From Streptomyces sp. NBC_01723 (GTDB lineage: Bacteria; Actinomycetota; Actinomycetes; Streptomycetales; Streptomycetaceae), in assembly GCF_036246005.1 (NCBI RefSeq), contig NZ_CP109171.1, positions 4,328,001-4,392,000 of the forward strand: a stretch of 64,000 bases of DNA, in the 5' to 3' direction. Under the pieces are notes generated by a model. That model saw nothing but the letters and a program-made list of their open reading frames with translations. It was not told the DNA's origin and did no database searches. Below are positions 18,052-27,581 of the stretch, piece by piece. The position numbers and the translations under genes are program-made. Position 1 is the stretch's first letter, and every line of letters starts with the position of its first letter.

Positions 18052-19251
18052 GTGAACGTGCTGGACATCCTGTTGCTGCTGGCCGCCGTCTGGTTCGCGA
18101 TCGTCGGGTTCCGCCAGGGCTTTGTCGTCGGCATCCTGTCGGTGACCGGCTTCCTCGGAGGCGGTCTCGTCGCCGTGTATCTGCTGCCGGTCGTCTGGGA
18201 CGTACTGACGGACAACGCGGAGGTGAGCACGACCGCCGCCGTCGTCGCGGTCGTCGTCATCATCCTGTGCGCCTCCGTCGGCCAGGCCCTCACCACGCAT
18301 CTGGGCAACAAGCTGCGCCGGTACATCACCTGGTCCCCGGCCCGCGCCCTGGACGCGACCGGCGGCGCCCTGGTCAACGTCGTCGCCATGCTCCTGGTCG
18401 CCTGGCTGATCGGTTCCGCCCTGGCCCGGACCACGATGCCGACGGTCGGCAAGGAGGTACGGCAGTCCACGGTGCTCGGGGGTATGCAGGAAGTGCTGCC
18501 CGCGGGGGCCGACAGCTGGTTCGAGAGCTTCACGTCGGCCCTTGAACAGAACGGCTTCCCGCAGGTCTTCAGCCCGTTCGCCAACGAGTCGATCCCCGAC
18601 ACGCAGCCGCCCGACCCGGCGCTGGCGAACAGCCCCGTCGCCGACCGCGCCAAGCGGTCCATCGTCAAGGTCATGGGCACCGCCCCCGACTGCGGCAAGG
18701 TCCTGGAGGGCACCGGCTTCGTCTTCGGCGACCGCCGGGTCATGACCAACGCCCATGTGGTGGGCGGCGTCGACGAGCCCACCGTGCAGATAGGCGGCGA
18801 GGGCAGGAAGTACGACGCGACGGTCGTCCTCTACGACTGGCGGCGCGACATCGCCGTACTCGACGTGCCGGAACTGGACGCGCCCGCCCTGCGGTTCACG
18901 GACGAGGACGCGAGCCGCGACGACGGCGCGATCGTCGCGGGCTTCCCGGAGAACGGCGCGTACGACGTCCGTGCCGCCCGGATCCGCGGGCGCATCACCG
19001 CCAACGGCCCGGACATCTACCACCGCGACACCGTCGGCCGCGACGTCTACTCGCTGTACGCGACCGTCCGTCAGGGAAACTCCGGTGGCCCCCTGCTGAC
19101 GCCCGAGGGCGAGGTCTACGGCGTGGTCTTCGCCAAGTCCCTGGACGACCCCGACACCGGCTACGCGCTCACCGTGGACGAGATCCGCGAGGACATCAGC
19201 GAGGGCCGCGCCGCCAACCAGCAGGTGGACAGCGACAGCTGCGCGCTCTAG
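18052..19251 (+). CDS. marP: MarP-like membrane serine protease
   Basis: 399 residues. Four transmembrane helices (about 3-45, 61-79, 106-124) of the CvpA-like type precede an extracytoplasmic chymotrypsin-fold protease with triad H235 (TNAHVVGG), D266 (WRRDIAVLD) and S344 (RQGNSGGP). Cysteines C214 and C397 are placed like the regulatory disulfide pair of M. tuberculosis MarP. MarP there processes a cell-wall hydrolase in acid stress; the role in Streptomyces is inferred. Starts with GTG. Confidence 0.9.
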   Translation: MNVLDILLLLAAVWFAIVGFRQGFVVGILSVTGFLGGGLVAVYLLPVVWDVLTDNAEVSTTAAVVAVVVIILCASVGQALTTHLGNKLRRYITWSPARALDATGGALVNVVAMLLVAWLIGSALARTTMPTVGKEVRQSTVLGGMQEVLPAGADSWFESFTSALEQNGFPQVFSPFANESIPDTQPPDPALANSPVADRAKRSIVKVMGTAPDCGKVLEGTGFVFGDRRVMTNAHVVGGVDEPTVQIGGEGRKYDATVVLYDWRRDIAVLDVPELDAPALRFTDEDASRDDGAIVAGFPENGAYDVRAARIRGRITANGPDIYHRDTVGRDVYSLYATVRQGNSGGPLLTPEGEVYGVVFAKSLDDPDTGYALTVDEIREDISEGRAANQQVDSDSCAL

Positions 19252-19267
19252 GGGCCACGCGGGAGAT

Positions 19268-19459
19268 CTACACCTGCGAGCCGCGCTGGTGGCGCAGTCG
19301 TACCGAGACCCAGCGGGCCCGGCGGCGCAGGATGAGGGGGATGCCCACTCGCGGGTCCGCACCCGCCAGTTGCGGGGTGCCGCCTCCTCGGTGGATGTTC
19401 ATGCCGCTCGTGGAGCGGCCGTCGCGTGCTACGTCGTTGTAGTCGTGCGTCCAGCCCAT
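19268..19459 (-). CDS. Possible small basic protein
   Basis: 63-residue frame (MGWTHDYNDVARDGRSTSG...) in the 335-base gap between marP and the next gene. Composition is not obviously a shadow, but the ribosome site is poor and no domain is recognised. It may equally be noncoding. Confidence 0.3.
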   Translation of the reverse strand: MGWTHDYNDVARDGRSTSGMNIHRGGGTPQLAGADPRVGIPLILRRRARWVSVRLRHQRGSQV

Positions 19460-19586
19460 ACCGGGACGTGTGCCCCCGACCCAAGGTCGATAACCGCTCG
19501 GCGGGCGCCCAATTGGCCTATGCGCGAGGCAAGTGGCCGTTCATAGGACAAGCGTTCTGGTTCGGATACGGGATGCGTTCGTTCCG

Positions 19587-20540
19587 TCACCGATCGGGTT
19601 CGGGATCCTTCAGCCAGTTGATCAGTTCGGTCGAGAACGCGACCGGATCCTCCTCGTGAGGGAAGTGCCCGAGACCGTCGAACAGCCGCCAGCGGTACGG
19701 CGCTTCGACGTACTGCCCGGACCCGGCCGCGCTCCGCGTCCGCATCACGGGGTCGAGCGAACCGTGCAGGTGCAGGGTCGGCACGCGCACCGGCCGCTTC
19801 ATCCGGCGGTAGAACTGGATGCCGTCCGGACGGGCCAGCGAGCGCACCAGCCAGCGGTACGGCTCGACGGAGCAGTGCGCCGTGGAGGGGACACACATCG
19901 CGCGCCGGTACGCCGTCACCGCCTCCTCGTCCAGCAGCCGCGGCCCCGACCAGTCGTGGAGCAGCCGGCCGACCAGCGCGCCGTCGTCCGCGGTGAGTTG
20001 ACGCTCCGGCACCCACGGGCGCTGGAAGCCCCAGATGTAGGAGCCCGCCCGACTCTGCCGTATGTCTCCGAGCATGGCCGAGCGCCAGCGCCGGGGGTGG
20101 GGCATCGAGGAGACCGCGAGCCGCCGCACCAGCTTGGGCCGCATCGCGGCGGCCGTCCAGGCCAGATAGCCGCCCAGGTCGTGGCCGACGAGCGCGGCGT
20201 CCGGCTCGCCGAGCGAGCGGACCACCCCGGTGATGTCCAGGGCCAGGCCGGCGGGGTCGTAGCCGCGCGGGGTGCGGTCGCTGCCGCCGACGCCGCGCAG
20301 GTCCATGGCGACCGCGCGGAATCCCGCGTCGGCGAGCGCCACGAGCTGGTGCCGCCACGTCCACCAGAACTGGGGGAAACCGTGCAGCAGCAGCACCAGC
20401 GGCCCGTCGCCCAGCTCGGCGATGTGGAAACGGGCGCCGTTGGCCGCGACGTCCCGGTGGATCACCTCGTGGCCGCCGGGCATGGCCGGCCGGACAACCG
20501 AAGTGGGGGGCTGGCCCGAAGGGGTGGTGGAGCCGCTCAT
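19587..20540 (-). CDS. Alpha/beta hydrolase, epoxide hydrolase-like
   Basis: 317 residues. HGFPQFWWTW gives the oxyanion-hole motif, GHDLGGYLAW the nucleophile elbow with Asp, and DGLGHFPHEE the catalytic His. Related in layout to the hydrolase at 12319 but without its repeat tail. Cytosolic, substrate unknown. Its start overlaps the stop of the holin-X gene by four bases. Confidence 0.88.
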   Translation of the reverse strand: MSGSTTPSGQPPTSVVRPAMPGGHEVIHRDVAANGARFHIAELGDGPLVLLLHGFPQFWWTWRHQLVALADAGFRAVAMDLRGVGGSDRTPRGYDPAGLALDITGVVRSLGEPDAALVGHDLGGYLAWTAAAMRPKLVRRLAVSSMPHPRRWRSAMLGDIRQSRAGSYIWGFQRPWVPERQLTADDGALVGRLLHDWSGPRLLDEEAVTAYRRAMCVPSTAHCSVEPYRWLVRSLARPDGIQFYRRMKRPVRVPTLHLHGSLDPVMRTRSAAGSGQYVEAPYRWRLFDGLGHFPHEEDPVAFSTELINWLKDPEPDR

Positions 20541-21025
20541 GAGGACGAGCGTGCCACAGCCTCGATGGCTTCGGGGGACCGGTCCGCGGGCAGCTCCGGA
20601 CGCGGGTGCGGCTTGGCGTTCTGCAGGACGCCCGCCGACTGCTTCACCGAGGCGGCGACCTTCTGCGGGCCCTTGCCCTTCTTGGCCTTCTTCGCGAAGA
20701 CGATGCCGATCAGCGCGAGGAGGGCCGCGACGAGGACGTTCGCCGCGAAGGACAGCAGGAAGCAGACGGCCATGTTCCAGCCGCTCCAGGTCCGGATGCC
20801 GTAGGCGAGCGCGAAGCTCAGCATCGGCAGCGAGAACAGGAGGACGGCTCCGGCCGCGGAGAACGCGCCGCCGCTCGTCGCCCCGCGCTTGACGTCCTGC
20901 CTCAGCTGCGCCTTGGCCAGCGCGATCTCGTCGTGCACGAGCGCCGACAATTCGGTGGTCGCCGAGGCGAACAGCTGGCCGATGCTGCGTTCGGTGCCGA
21001 CCGGGCTGCCGTCGGGTGCGCTCAT
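20537..21025 (-). CDS. Actinobacterial holin-X family protein (phage holin superfamily III)
   Basis: 162 residues from ATG 21025, which has GGGAGA upstream; the ATG at 21052 lacks a ribosome site. An amphipathic N-terminal region (LFASATTELSALVHDEIALAKAQLRQD) is followed by two membrane helices (about 52-75 and 84-108) and a basic tail. This is the PF07332-type family found in ordinary actinobacterial chromosomes. Despite the name there is no phage context here. Probably an envelope or shape-related membrane protein. Confidence 0.85.
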   Translation of the reverse strand: MSAPDGSPVGTERSIGQLFASATTELSALVHDEIALAKAQLRQDVKRGATSGGAFSAAGAVLLFSLPMLSFALAYGIRTWSGWNMAVCFLLSFAANVLVAALLALIGIVFAKKAKKGKGPQKVAASVKQSAGVLQNAKPHPRPELPADRSPEAIEAVARSSS

Positions 21026-21139
21026 CGCGGTCTCCCTCTTCTGCTGGCTCATCTGCGTACGGTTTCGTGACGTCGTCCTCGGCCCCGATGCGTCCGGTCC
21101 GAGCGCGAACGGTCCCGTCTTTTGTACCGTCTCGTCAGA

Positions 21140-22564
21140 TCATGCCGGACCGCCGCCCTCATCGCCTGCCCCGCCCTTCACTTCGGCAAGCCGTGCGGCC
21201 TCCATCTCCTCGGCGATCCGGCGGTGCTCGGCGGCCTTCTTCTCGTAGATCGCGGCCACGCGCAGGTGGTAGGCGGGGTCGTCCTCCTCGTAGATGTCCG
21301 GGACGCCGCTGAGGTCGTCGTCGCGCTCCTCGTTGGCCACCATCCCGCGGTACTTGGCGTTCCGTACCTTCAGCAGCACCGTCGCCAGGGCCGCCGCGAT
21401 CAGCGAGCCGGTGAGGACGGCGGCCTTCACCTCGTCGGTCAGCGCCGCGTCGCCCTCGAAGGCCAGCTCGCCGATGAGCAGCGAGACGGTGAACCCGATG
21501 CCGGCCAGCGTCGCCACCGCGAACACGTCGGCCCATTCGAGGTCGTCGCTGAGCGAGGCCTTGGTGAAGCGCGCGGTCAGCCAGGTGCCGCCGAAGATGC
21601 CGACTGTCTTGCCGATCACGAGGCCCAGCACCACACCGAGGGTCTCCGGCCTGGTGAACACGTCGGCGAGCGCTCCACCCGAGATGGACACACCCGCGCT
21701 GAACAGCGCGAACAGCGGCACGGCCAGGCCCGCCGACAGCGGGCGCACCAGGTGCTCGATGTGCTCGCCCGGCGCGTGCTCCTCGCCCTCGCGCCGGTGG
21801 CAGCGCAGCATCAGGCCCATCGCGACACCGGCGATGGTGGCGTGGATGCCGCTGTTGTACATCAGCCCCCAGATCACGAGGCCGAGCGGGACGTACACGT
21901 ACCAGCCGCGCACGTCCTTGCGCAGCAGCAGCCAGAAGACGCCGAGGCCGACGACCGCGCCGCCCAGTGCGGCGAAGTTCAGGTCGGAGGTGAAGAAGAC
22001 CGCGATGATCAGGATCGCGAACAGGTCGTCGACGACCGCGAGCGTCAGCAGGAACGCGCGCAGGGCACTCGGCAGGGACGTGCCGATGACCGCGAGCACC
22101 GCGAGCGCGAAGGCGATGTCGGTGGCGGTGGGCACGGCCCAGCCGGCCAGGGAACCGCCGCCCGTGGTGGCGGTGACGGTGTAGACGAGGGCCGGTACGG
22201 CCATGCCGCACAGGGCGGCCACCACGGGGAGGGCGGCGGCCTTGGGGTCCTTGAGGTCACCGGCGACGAGTTCGCGCTTGAGCTCGATGCCGGCGACGAA
22301 GAAGAAGATCGCGAGGAGCCCGTCGGCGGCCCAGTGCGCGACGGAGAGGTCCAGGCCGATGGCCGCGGGGCCGAAGTGGAAGTCGCTGACGCTCTCGTAG
22401 CTGTCGTGCAGCGCCGGTATGTTCGTCCACACCAGTGCGGCGACCGCGGCGACCAGCAGCAGCACACCGCCGACGGTCTCGGTGCGCAACGCCTCCGCGA
22501 CGTAGTTCCGCTCCGGGAGGGACAGGCGTCCGAAGGCTTTGCGGGGGGTGCGGGGCGCGGTCAC
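21140..22564 (-). CDS. nhaA: NhaA Na+/H+ antiporter
   Basis: 474 residues from GTG 22564 with GGAGGT upstream. About eleven or twelve membrane helices; the ion-binding pair lies in AVVDDLFAILIIAVFF, and LAIFFFVAGIELKRE and PTATDIAFALAVLAVIG are diagnostic of NhaA. Exchanges Na+ (Li+) for protons across the membrane. The last 60 residues (EERDDDLSGVPDIYEEDDPA onward) are a charged cytoplasmic extension absent from E. coli NhaA. Confidence 0.93.
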   Translation of the reverse strand: MTAPRTPRKAFGRLSLPERNYVAEALRTETVGGVLLLVAAVAALVWTNIPALHDSYESVSDFHFGPAAIGLDLSVAHWAADGLLAIFFFVAGIELKRELVAGDLKDPKAAALPVVAALCGMAVPALVYTVTATTGGGSLAGWAVPTATDIAFALAVLAVIGTSLPSALRAFLLTLAVVDDLFAILIIAVFFTSDLNFAALGGAVVGLGVFWLLLRKDVRGWYVYVPLGLVIWGLMYNSGIHATIAGVAMGLMLRCHRREGEEHAPGEHIEHLVRPLSAGLAVPLFALFSAGVSISGGALADVFTRPETLGVVLGLVIGKTVGIFGGTWLTARFTKASLSDDLEWADVFAVATLAGIGFTVSLLIGELAFEGDAALTDEVKAAVLTGSLIAAALATVLLKVRNAKYRGMVANEERDDDLSGVPDIYEEDDPAYHLRVAAIYEKKAAEHRRIAEEMEAARLAEVKGGAGDEGGGPA

Positions 22565-22685
22565 GGGGAAGACCTCCGGTCTGTGGGCAGCACTGACACA
22601 CTTGCCGACCAGACTTCCCGGCGCACCATGAGGATCTTGTTGGGTCTCTTACGCGTTTCTCACCCTACCCATACGACAAACGGAA

Positions 22686-22717
22686 AGGGCACCCGGCGGG
22701 TCGTCGCCGGGTGCCCT
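22686..22717 (-). terminator. acsA terminator
   Basis: Perfect 13-base inverted repeat with a 6-base loop, 14 bases past the acsA stop, followed on the minus strand by a T-rich stretch. Intrinsic terminator. Confidence 0.85.
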
Positions 22718-22730
22718 CGGAGCAGGGGGT

Positions 22731-24686
22731 TCAGTCCTCGCTGGGTGCCGCGGGGAGCTTCGTCTGGATGAGATCCATGACGGTGGAGTCGGTCAGGGTG
22801 GTGACGTCTCCGAGCTGGCGGTTCTCCGCCACGTCCCGCAGCAGGCGCCGCATGATCTTGCCGGAGCGGGTCTTCGGCAGCTCGGCCACCGGCAGGATCC
22901 GCTTGGGCTTGGCGATCGGGCCGAGCGCGGTGCCGACGTGGTTGCGCAGCTCGGCGACCAGGTCCTCGGACTCCGCCGCGGTGCCGCGCAGGATCACGAA
23001 GGCCACGATGGCCTGCCCGGTCGTCTCGTCGGCCGCGCCGACCACGGCTGCCTCGGCGACCGAGGGGTGGGAGACGAGGGCCGACTCGACCTCGGTGGTG
23101 GAGATGTTGTGGCCGGAGACGAGCATCACGTCGTCGACCCGGCCGAGGAGCCAGATGTCGCCGTCGTCGTCCTTCTTGGCGCCGTCGCCCGCGAAGTACT
23201 TGCCCTCGAAGCGCGACCAGTACGTGTCGATGAACCGCTGGTCGTCGCCCCAGATGGTGCGCAGCATCGACGGCCACGGCTCGGTGAGGACCAGGTAGCC
23301 GCCCCCGCCGTTCGGCACCTCGTTGGCCTCGTCGTCGACGACGGTGGCGGAGATGCCGGGCAGTGCGCGCTGGGCGGAGCCGGGCTTGGCCTCGGTGACG
23401 CCGGGCAGCGGTGTGATCATCATCGCGCCGGTCTCGGTCTGCCACCAGGTGTCCACGACCGGGGTCGCGTCCGCGCCGATGTTCTTGCGGTACCAGACCC
23501 ACGCCTCGGGGTTGATCGGCTCACCGACCGAGCCGAGGACGCGCAGGGAGGACAGGTCGAACTTGGCGGGGATGTCGTCGCCCCACTTCATGAACGTCCG
23601 GATCGCGGTGGGCGCGGTGTAGAGGACCGTCACGCCGTACTTCTGCACGATCTCCCAGAACCGGCCCTGGTGCGGGGTGTCCGGGGTGCCCTCGTACATG
23701 ACCTGCGTCGCGCCGTTGGCCAGCGGACCGTAGACGATGTAGGAGTGGCCGGTGACCCAGCCGACGTCGGCGGTGCACCAGTAGACGTCGGTCTCCGGCT
23801 TCAGGTCGAAGACCGCCCAGTGCGTGTACGCCGTCTGGGTGAGGTAGCCGCCGGAGGTGTGCAGGATGCCCTTGGGCTTACCCGTCGTACCGGACGTGTA
23901 GAGGATGAACAGCGGGTGCTCGGCGTCGAACGCCTCCGGCGTGTGCTCGGCCGACTGCCGGTCGACCGTCTCGTGCCACCACTTGTCGCGGGAGTCGTCC
24001 CAGGCGACGTCCTGCCCGGTGCGGCGGACGACGAGCACGTGCTCGACGATGCCGGCCCGCTCGGCGGCCTCGTCGACGGCCGGCTTGAGCGCGGACGGTT
24101 TGCCGCGCCGGTAGCCGCCGTCGGAGGTGATGACGACCTTGGCGTCGGCGTCCCGGATACGGGTGGCGAGGGCGTCGGAGGAGAAGCCGCCGAAGACCAC
24201 CGAGTGGGCGGCGCCGATCCGGGCGCAGGCCAGCATGGCGATCGCCGTCTCCGGGATCATCGGCATGTAGACCGCGACCCGGTCGCCCTTCTGCACGCCC
24301 AGCTCAAGGAGGGCGTTGGCGGCCTTGGAGACCTCGTCCTTCAGTTCGGCGTAGGTGACGGCGCGGCTGTCGCCGGGCTCGCCCTCGAAGTGGATGGCGA
24401 CGCGGTCGCCGTGACCGGCCTCCACGTGCCGGTCGACGCAGTTGTAGGCGACGTTGAGCTTGCCGTCCTGGAACCACTTGGCGAACGGCGGATTCGACCA
24501 GTCGAGCGTCTCGGTCGGCTCCTCGGCCCAGGTCAGCCGGCGGGCCTGCTCGGCCCAGAAGCCGAGCCTGTCTGCCTTGGCCCGTTCGTACGCCTCTGCC
24601 GTGACGTTGGCGTTCGCGGCCAGGTCGGCAGGGGGTGCGAACCTGCGTTCTTCCTTGAGCAGGTTGGCCAAGGATTCGTTGCTCAC
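22731..24686 (-). CDS. acsA: Acetyl-CoA synthetase
   Basis: 651 residues from GTG 24686 behind GGGAGA. ANL-superfamily landmarks: P-loop [11 protein letters not shown], the adenine-binding block [12 protein letters not shown], the hinge [17 protein letters not shown], and the C-terminal acylatable lysine in [11 protein letters not shown]. Converts acetate, ATP and CoA to acetyl-CoA. The PxxxxGK lysine is the standard site of reversible acetylation in this family. Position and length match S. coelicolor acsA (SCO3563). A DasR-like site lies 89 bases upstream. Confidence 0.95.
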   Translation of the reverse strand: MSNESLANLLKEERRFAPPADLAANANVTAEAYERAKADRLGFWAEQARRLTWAEEPTETLDWSNPPFAKWFQDGKLNVAYNCVDRHVEAGHGDRVAIHFEGEPGDSRAVTYAELKDEVSKAANALLELGVQKGDRVAVYMPMIPETAIAMLACARIGAAHSVVFGGFSSDALATRIRDADAKVVITSDGGYRRGKPSALKPAVDEAAERAGIVEHVLVVRRTGQDVAWDDSRDKWWHETVDRQSAEHTPEAFDAEHPLFILYTSGTTGKPKGILHTSGGYLTQTAYTHWAVFDLKPETDVYWCTADVGWVTGHSYIVYGPLANGATQVMYEGTPDTPHQGRFWEIVQKYGVTVLYTAPTAIRTFMKWGDDIPAKFDLSSLRVLGSVGEPINPEAWVWYRKNIGADATPVVDTWWQTETGAMMITPLPGVTEAKPGSAQRALPGISATVVDDEANEVPNGGGGYLVLTEPWPSMLRTIWGDDQRFIDTYWSRFEGKYFAGDGAKKDDDGDIWLLGRVDDVMLVSGHNISTTEVESALVSHPSVAEAAVVGAADETTGQAIVAFVILRGTAAESEDLVAELRNHVGTALGPIAKPKRILPVAELPKTRSGKIMRRLLRDVAENRQLGDVTTLTDSTVMDLIQTKLPAAPSED

Positions 24687-24774
24687 GACATCTCCCTTTC
24701 TCAGGGTTGTCCGTTGTGTCCCAGGCCACAGCTCATCAGACCCGGGGGGCCGGTGACAAGGGCCGACGGGCAAT

Positions 24775-24786
24775 TGGTTTAGACCT
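24775..24786. promoter_or_regulatory. DasR/GntR-type operator candidate before acsA
   Basis: TGGTTTAGACCT matches the DasR responsive element core TGGTCTAGACCA at 10 of 12 positions. It is 89 bases upstream of the acsA GTG. Acetate released by N-acetylglucosamine deacetylation would need AcsA, so the link is plausible but unproven. Confidence 0.4.
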
Positions 24787-24893
24787 GTCGTGTTCCTTTG
24801 CCGCGTTAGCTTCGCGGCCCTGGTCACCCGTACCCACGGACGCGGGCGGTGCCGAGTTCAGCCTCAGTAACGCCCGTCACACCCCGCGGGCGG

Positions 24894-27263
24894 TCAGACG
24901 GTCAGGTCCGTCTCCAGCACCCGCTCGAACACGGCCTCCCCGTCGCCCTCGGCGAGCAGGTAGGACTGGGCCTCGCCGACGTGGAAGTACATGCCGTGCA
25001 GTTCCAGATCGCCGGCGCCCAGGGCCCGGGACACCGACTCATGGGCGCGCAGGTGCTCCAACTGCTGGACCACGTTGGCCAGGCAGAGCTGCTCGGCCGC
25101 GTCGGCGGACCCGCGTCCCGCGAGCCGGGGCCGGGTGCCGTCGTCCTCGGGCAGGCGCTCCAGACTCGGCAGCCCGTGCCGCAGCCACCTCTTGAGTGGC
25201 GTCTGTCTGCCGCCGGGCTCGGCGCTGAGCAGCGTCTGCATGGCCCCGCACCCGGAGTGCCCGCACACGGTGATGGACCGCACCTTCAGCACGTCCACCG
25301 CGTACTCGATCGCGGCGGCCACCGAGTCGTCGCCCTCGTCGCTGGGCAGCGGTACGAAGTTGCCCACATTGCGTACGACGAAGAGGTCGCCGGGGCCGCT
25401 GGAGGTGATCATCGATGTGACCACCCGGGAATCGGCGCAGGTCAGGAAGAGCTGGGAGGGCTGCTGTCCCTCCCGGGCCAGCCGGGCCAGCTCGCCGCGG
25501 AACAGGGGGGCGGTGTTGCGCTGGAAGGCGCTGATGCCGCGCGCGAGTTCGCGTCCGTCGGCCGCACCGGGCGCCGTGTCGGCGGCGTCGCCGGTGAGGC
25601 CGCCGGCATCCGGCCGGCCGCCGCCGGGAGGGGGCGCGGTGGGCGGCCGTTCGCACTGATGGTTGCGCCAGGCGGTCCAGGGGCGGCAGCGGCAGTTGTC
25701 CCTGTCCGCCGGTTCGGAGATGCGGGTGCCGGGACGGCGGCCGGTGATGTCGACGGAGCCGCCCTGCGCGGTGTGCGTCCTCTGCCAGTCCTGCAGCGTC
25801 TCGAACGCCGCGTGGTCCATGAACGACCCGTCCAGCTCCACGACGGCGGTCGATCCGTGCGGCACCTGGTGCAGGATCCGGCTGAGCCGGGGCACCGCGA
25901 GGAACGTCAACTGGCCCCGCACGTGGACATGGTGGACCCCCTCGATCTCGTCGTGGGTGATGCGCATGCGGGTGAGCCGGTGCAGGGCCACGGCGACGGC
26001 GACGGCGATGCCCAGGGCGACGCCCTCCAGGACGCCGAGGAACACCACACCGGTGGTGGTGACCGCGTAGACCAGCACCTCACGGTGGCGGGTCACCGTG
26101 CGGATGTGGTTCAGCGAGACCATCTTGAGGCCGACGGCCATGACCAGGGAGGCGAGCGAGGCGAGCGGGATGAGCTCCAGGGCGGGGACCAGCAGGAGCG
26201 CGGCGATCACTACGAGAACGCCGTGCAGCATCGTGGAGTTCCGGCTGACGGCGCCCGCCGCCACGTTCGCGGAACTGCGCACGGCCACGCCGGCGATGGG
26301 CAGTCCGCCGAGCGATCCGGAGACGATGTTGGCGGCGCCCTGTCCGAGCAGCTCGCGGTCGAGGTTGGAGCGCTTCACGTGGCCGGTGAGCCCCGGCCGG
26401 GCGGCGACCAGCTTGTCCACGGCGACCGCGCCGAGCAGCGACTGCACACTGCACACCAGCGTGGTGGTGAGGACGGCCGCGACCAGCCCGAGCACCGGAC
26501 CGTCGGGCAGCGTCGCCAGCGCGTGACTGCTCCAGGACGGCAGGTCGACCTTGGGCAGGCGGAGCCCGGCGAAGGCGGCGACCGCGGTGGCGCCCGCGAC
26601 GGCGACCAGGGCGGCGGGCAACTTGCCCAGGAGCCGCCCGGCCCGGCCCGGCACGCGGGGCCAGAACGTCAGAAGGGTCAGCGTCAGCACGCTCACCGCC
26701 ACGTCGGCGGGGCGCAGGTTCGCCAGTTGCGCGGGGAGCGCGACCAGGTTGTCGGGCACGGAACTCTGCGGGGTGCCGCCGAGGACGATGTGCAGCTGGG
26801 CGACGGCGATGGTGACGCCGATGCCGGCGAGCATGCCGTGCACGATGGCGGGGCTCACCGCGAGAGCCGAACGGGCCACGCGCAGGCAGCCGAGGCCCAG
26901 TTGGGCGAGGCCGGCGACGACGGTGATGGCGCAGGTCGTGCGCCATCCGTACTGCTGGATGAGGTCGGCGGTGACCACGGTGAGGCCGGCGGCGGGGCCG
27001 CTGACCTGGAGTGGGCAGCCGCCGATCCGCCCGGCGACGATGCCGCCCACCGCGGCCGCGACGAGGCCGGCCTGGAGGGGGGCGCCGGTGGCGAGGGCGA
27101 TGCCCAGGGAGAGGGGCAGGGCGATCAGGAAGACCGCGATGGCGGCCGACACGTCGGCGCCCGCGACGCGGAAGCGCCGGGGGCCGCGGGGCGGCGGGCT
27201 GTGCGGTGGGTGGACGTGCTCGGTACGGGCCGGATCGGCGTGGGCGGGGACGCAGGCTGACAT
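24894..27263 (-). CDS. SulP anion transporter fused to STAS and beta-carbonic anhydrase
   Basis: 789 residues from ATG 27263 behind GGAGGAG. Residues about 35-420 are a SulP permease (ISAAIAVFLIALPLSLGIA-like first helices; SGPAAGLTVVTADLI; LGGLPIAGVAVRSSANVAAG), about 450-540 a STAS domain (VVELDGSFMDHAAFETLQDW), and about 595-789 a beta-carbonic anhydrase with zinc ligands in CADSR and HSGCGAM. A fused permease and anhydrase implies bicarbonate uptake or CO2/HCO3- exchange at the membrane. The linker is Pro/Gly-rich. Confidence 0.92.
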   Translation of the reverse strand: MSACVPAHADPARTEHVHPPHSPPPRGPRRFRVAGADVSAAIAVFLIALPLSLGIALATGAPLQAGLVAAAVGGIVAGRIGGCPLQVSGPAAGLTVVTADLIQQYGWRTTCAITVVAGLAQLGLGCLRVARSALAVSPAIVHGMLAGIGVTIAVAQLHIVLGGTPQSSVPDNLVALPAQLANLRPADVAVSVLTLTLLTFWPRVPGRAGRLLGKLPAALVAVAGATAVAAFAGLRLPKVDLPSWSSHALATLPDGPVLGLVAAVLTTTLVCSVQSLLGAVAVDKLVAARPGLTGHVKRSNLDRELLGQGAANIVSGSLGGLPIAGVAVRSSANVAAGAVSRNSTMLHGVLVVIAALLLVPALELIPLASLASLVMAVGLKMVSLNHIRTVTRHREVLVYAVTTTGVVFLGVLEGVALGIAVAVAVALHRLTRMRITHDEIEGVHHVHVRGQLTFLAVPRLSRILHQVPHGSTAVVELDGSFMDHAAFETLQDWQRTHTAQGGSVDITGRRPGTRISEPADRDNCRCRPWTAWRNHQCERPPTAPPPGGGRPDAGGLTGDAADTAPGAADGRELARGISAFQRNTAPLFRGELARLAREGQQPSQLFLTCADSRVVTSMITSSGPGDLFVVRNVGNFVPLPSDEGDDSVAAAIEYAVDVLKVRSITVCGHSGCGAMQTLLSAEPGGRQTPLKRWLRHGLPSLERLPEDDGTRPRLAGRGSADAAEQLCLANVVQQLEHLRAHESVSRALGAGDLELHGMYFHVGEAQSYLLAEGDGEAVFERVLETDLTV

Positions 27264-27581
27264 TTCTTCCCGTCTCCTCCGGGGCTGCGCGGTCGCGGTC
27301 ATGCGGCCGTGGGTCACGGCGTACAGCGGCGGGATGCCAGAGCGCTCGGTGATTGCGCTCAGTAAACAGAGCGTAATTCAGGGTAAAGAAAAGGCATAGG
27401 CTTTTCGCGCAAATGGAGTAATGGGGCGCTCGCCCGAGTGAACCGGTTATTTCATCGGCTTGTCGTACTAATTCCTTCTCATTTCCGTGTCACCTTGACG
27501 GCGCTGACGGCACGGCCCGGCTCAGCACCCGACATCGCCTCGTCGGCGTTGGCCCGAGAGAAGGAAGAAGGTGGGCGGAAC
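27264..27581. promoter_or_regulatory. Divergent promoter region, SulP fusion and lipoprotein gene
   Basis: 318 bases with a locally A/T-rich centre (about 27355-27420) unlike its surroundings. It must hold the promoters for both divergent genes; I could not fix -10/-35 boxes with confidence and see no gene. Confidence 0.4.

Noticed and set aside
20537..21025. Holin-family gene as a sign of a second prophage
   Set aside because: The holin-X family is an ordinary chromosomal family in actinobacteria; its neighbours are core genes and no phage genes are nearby.
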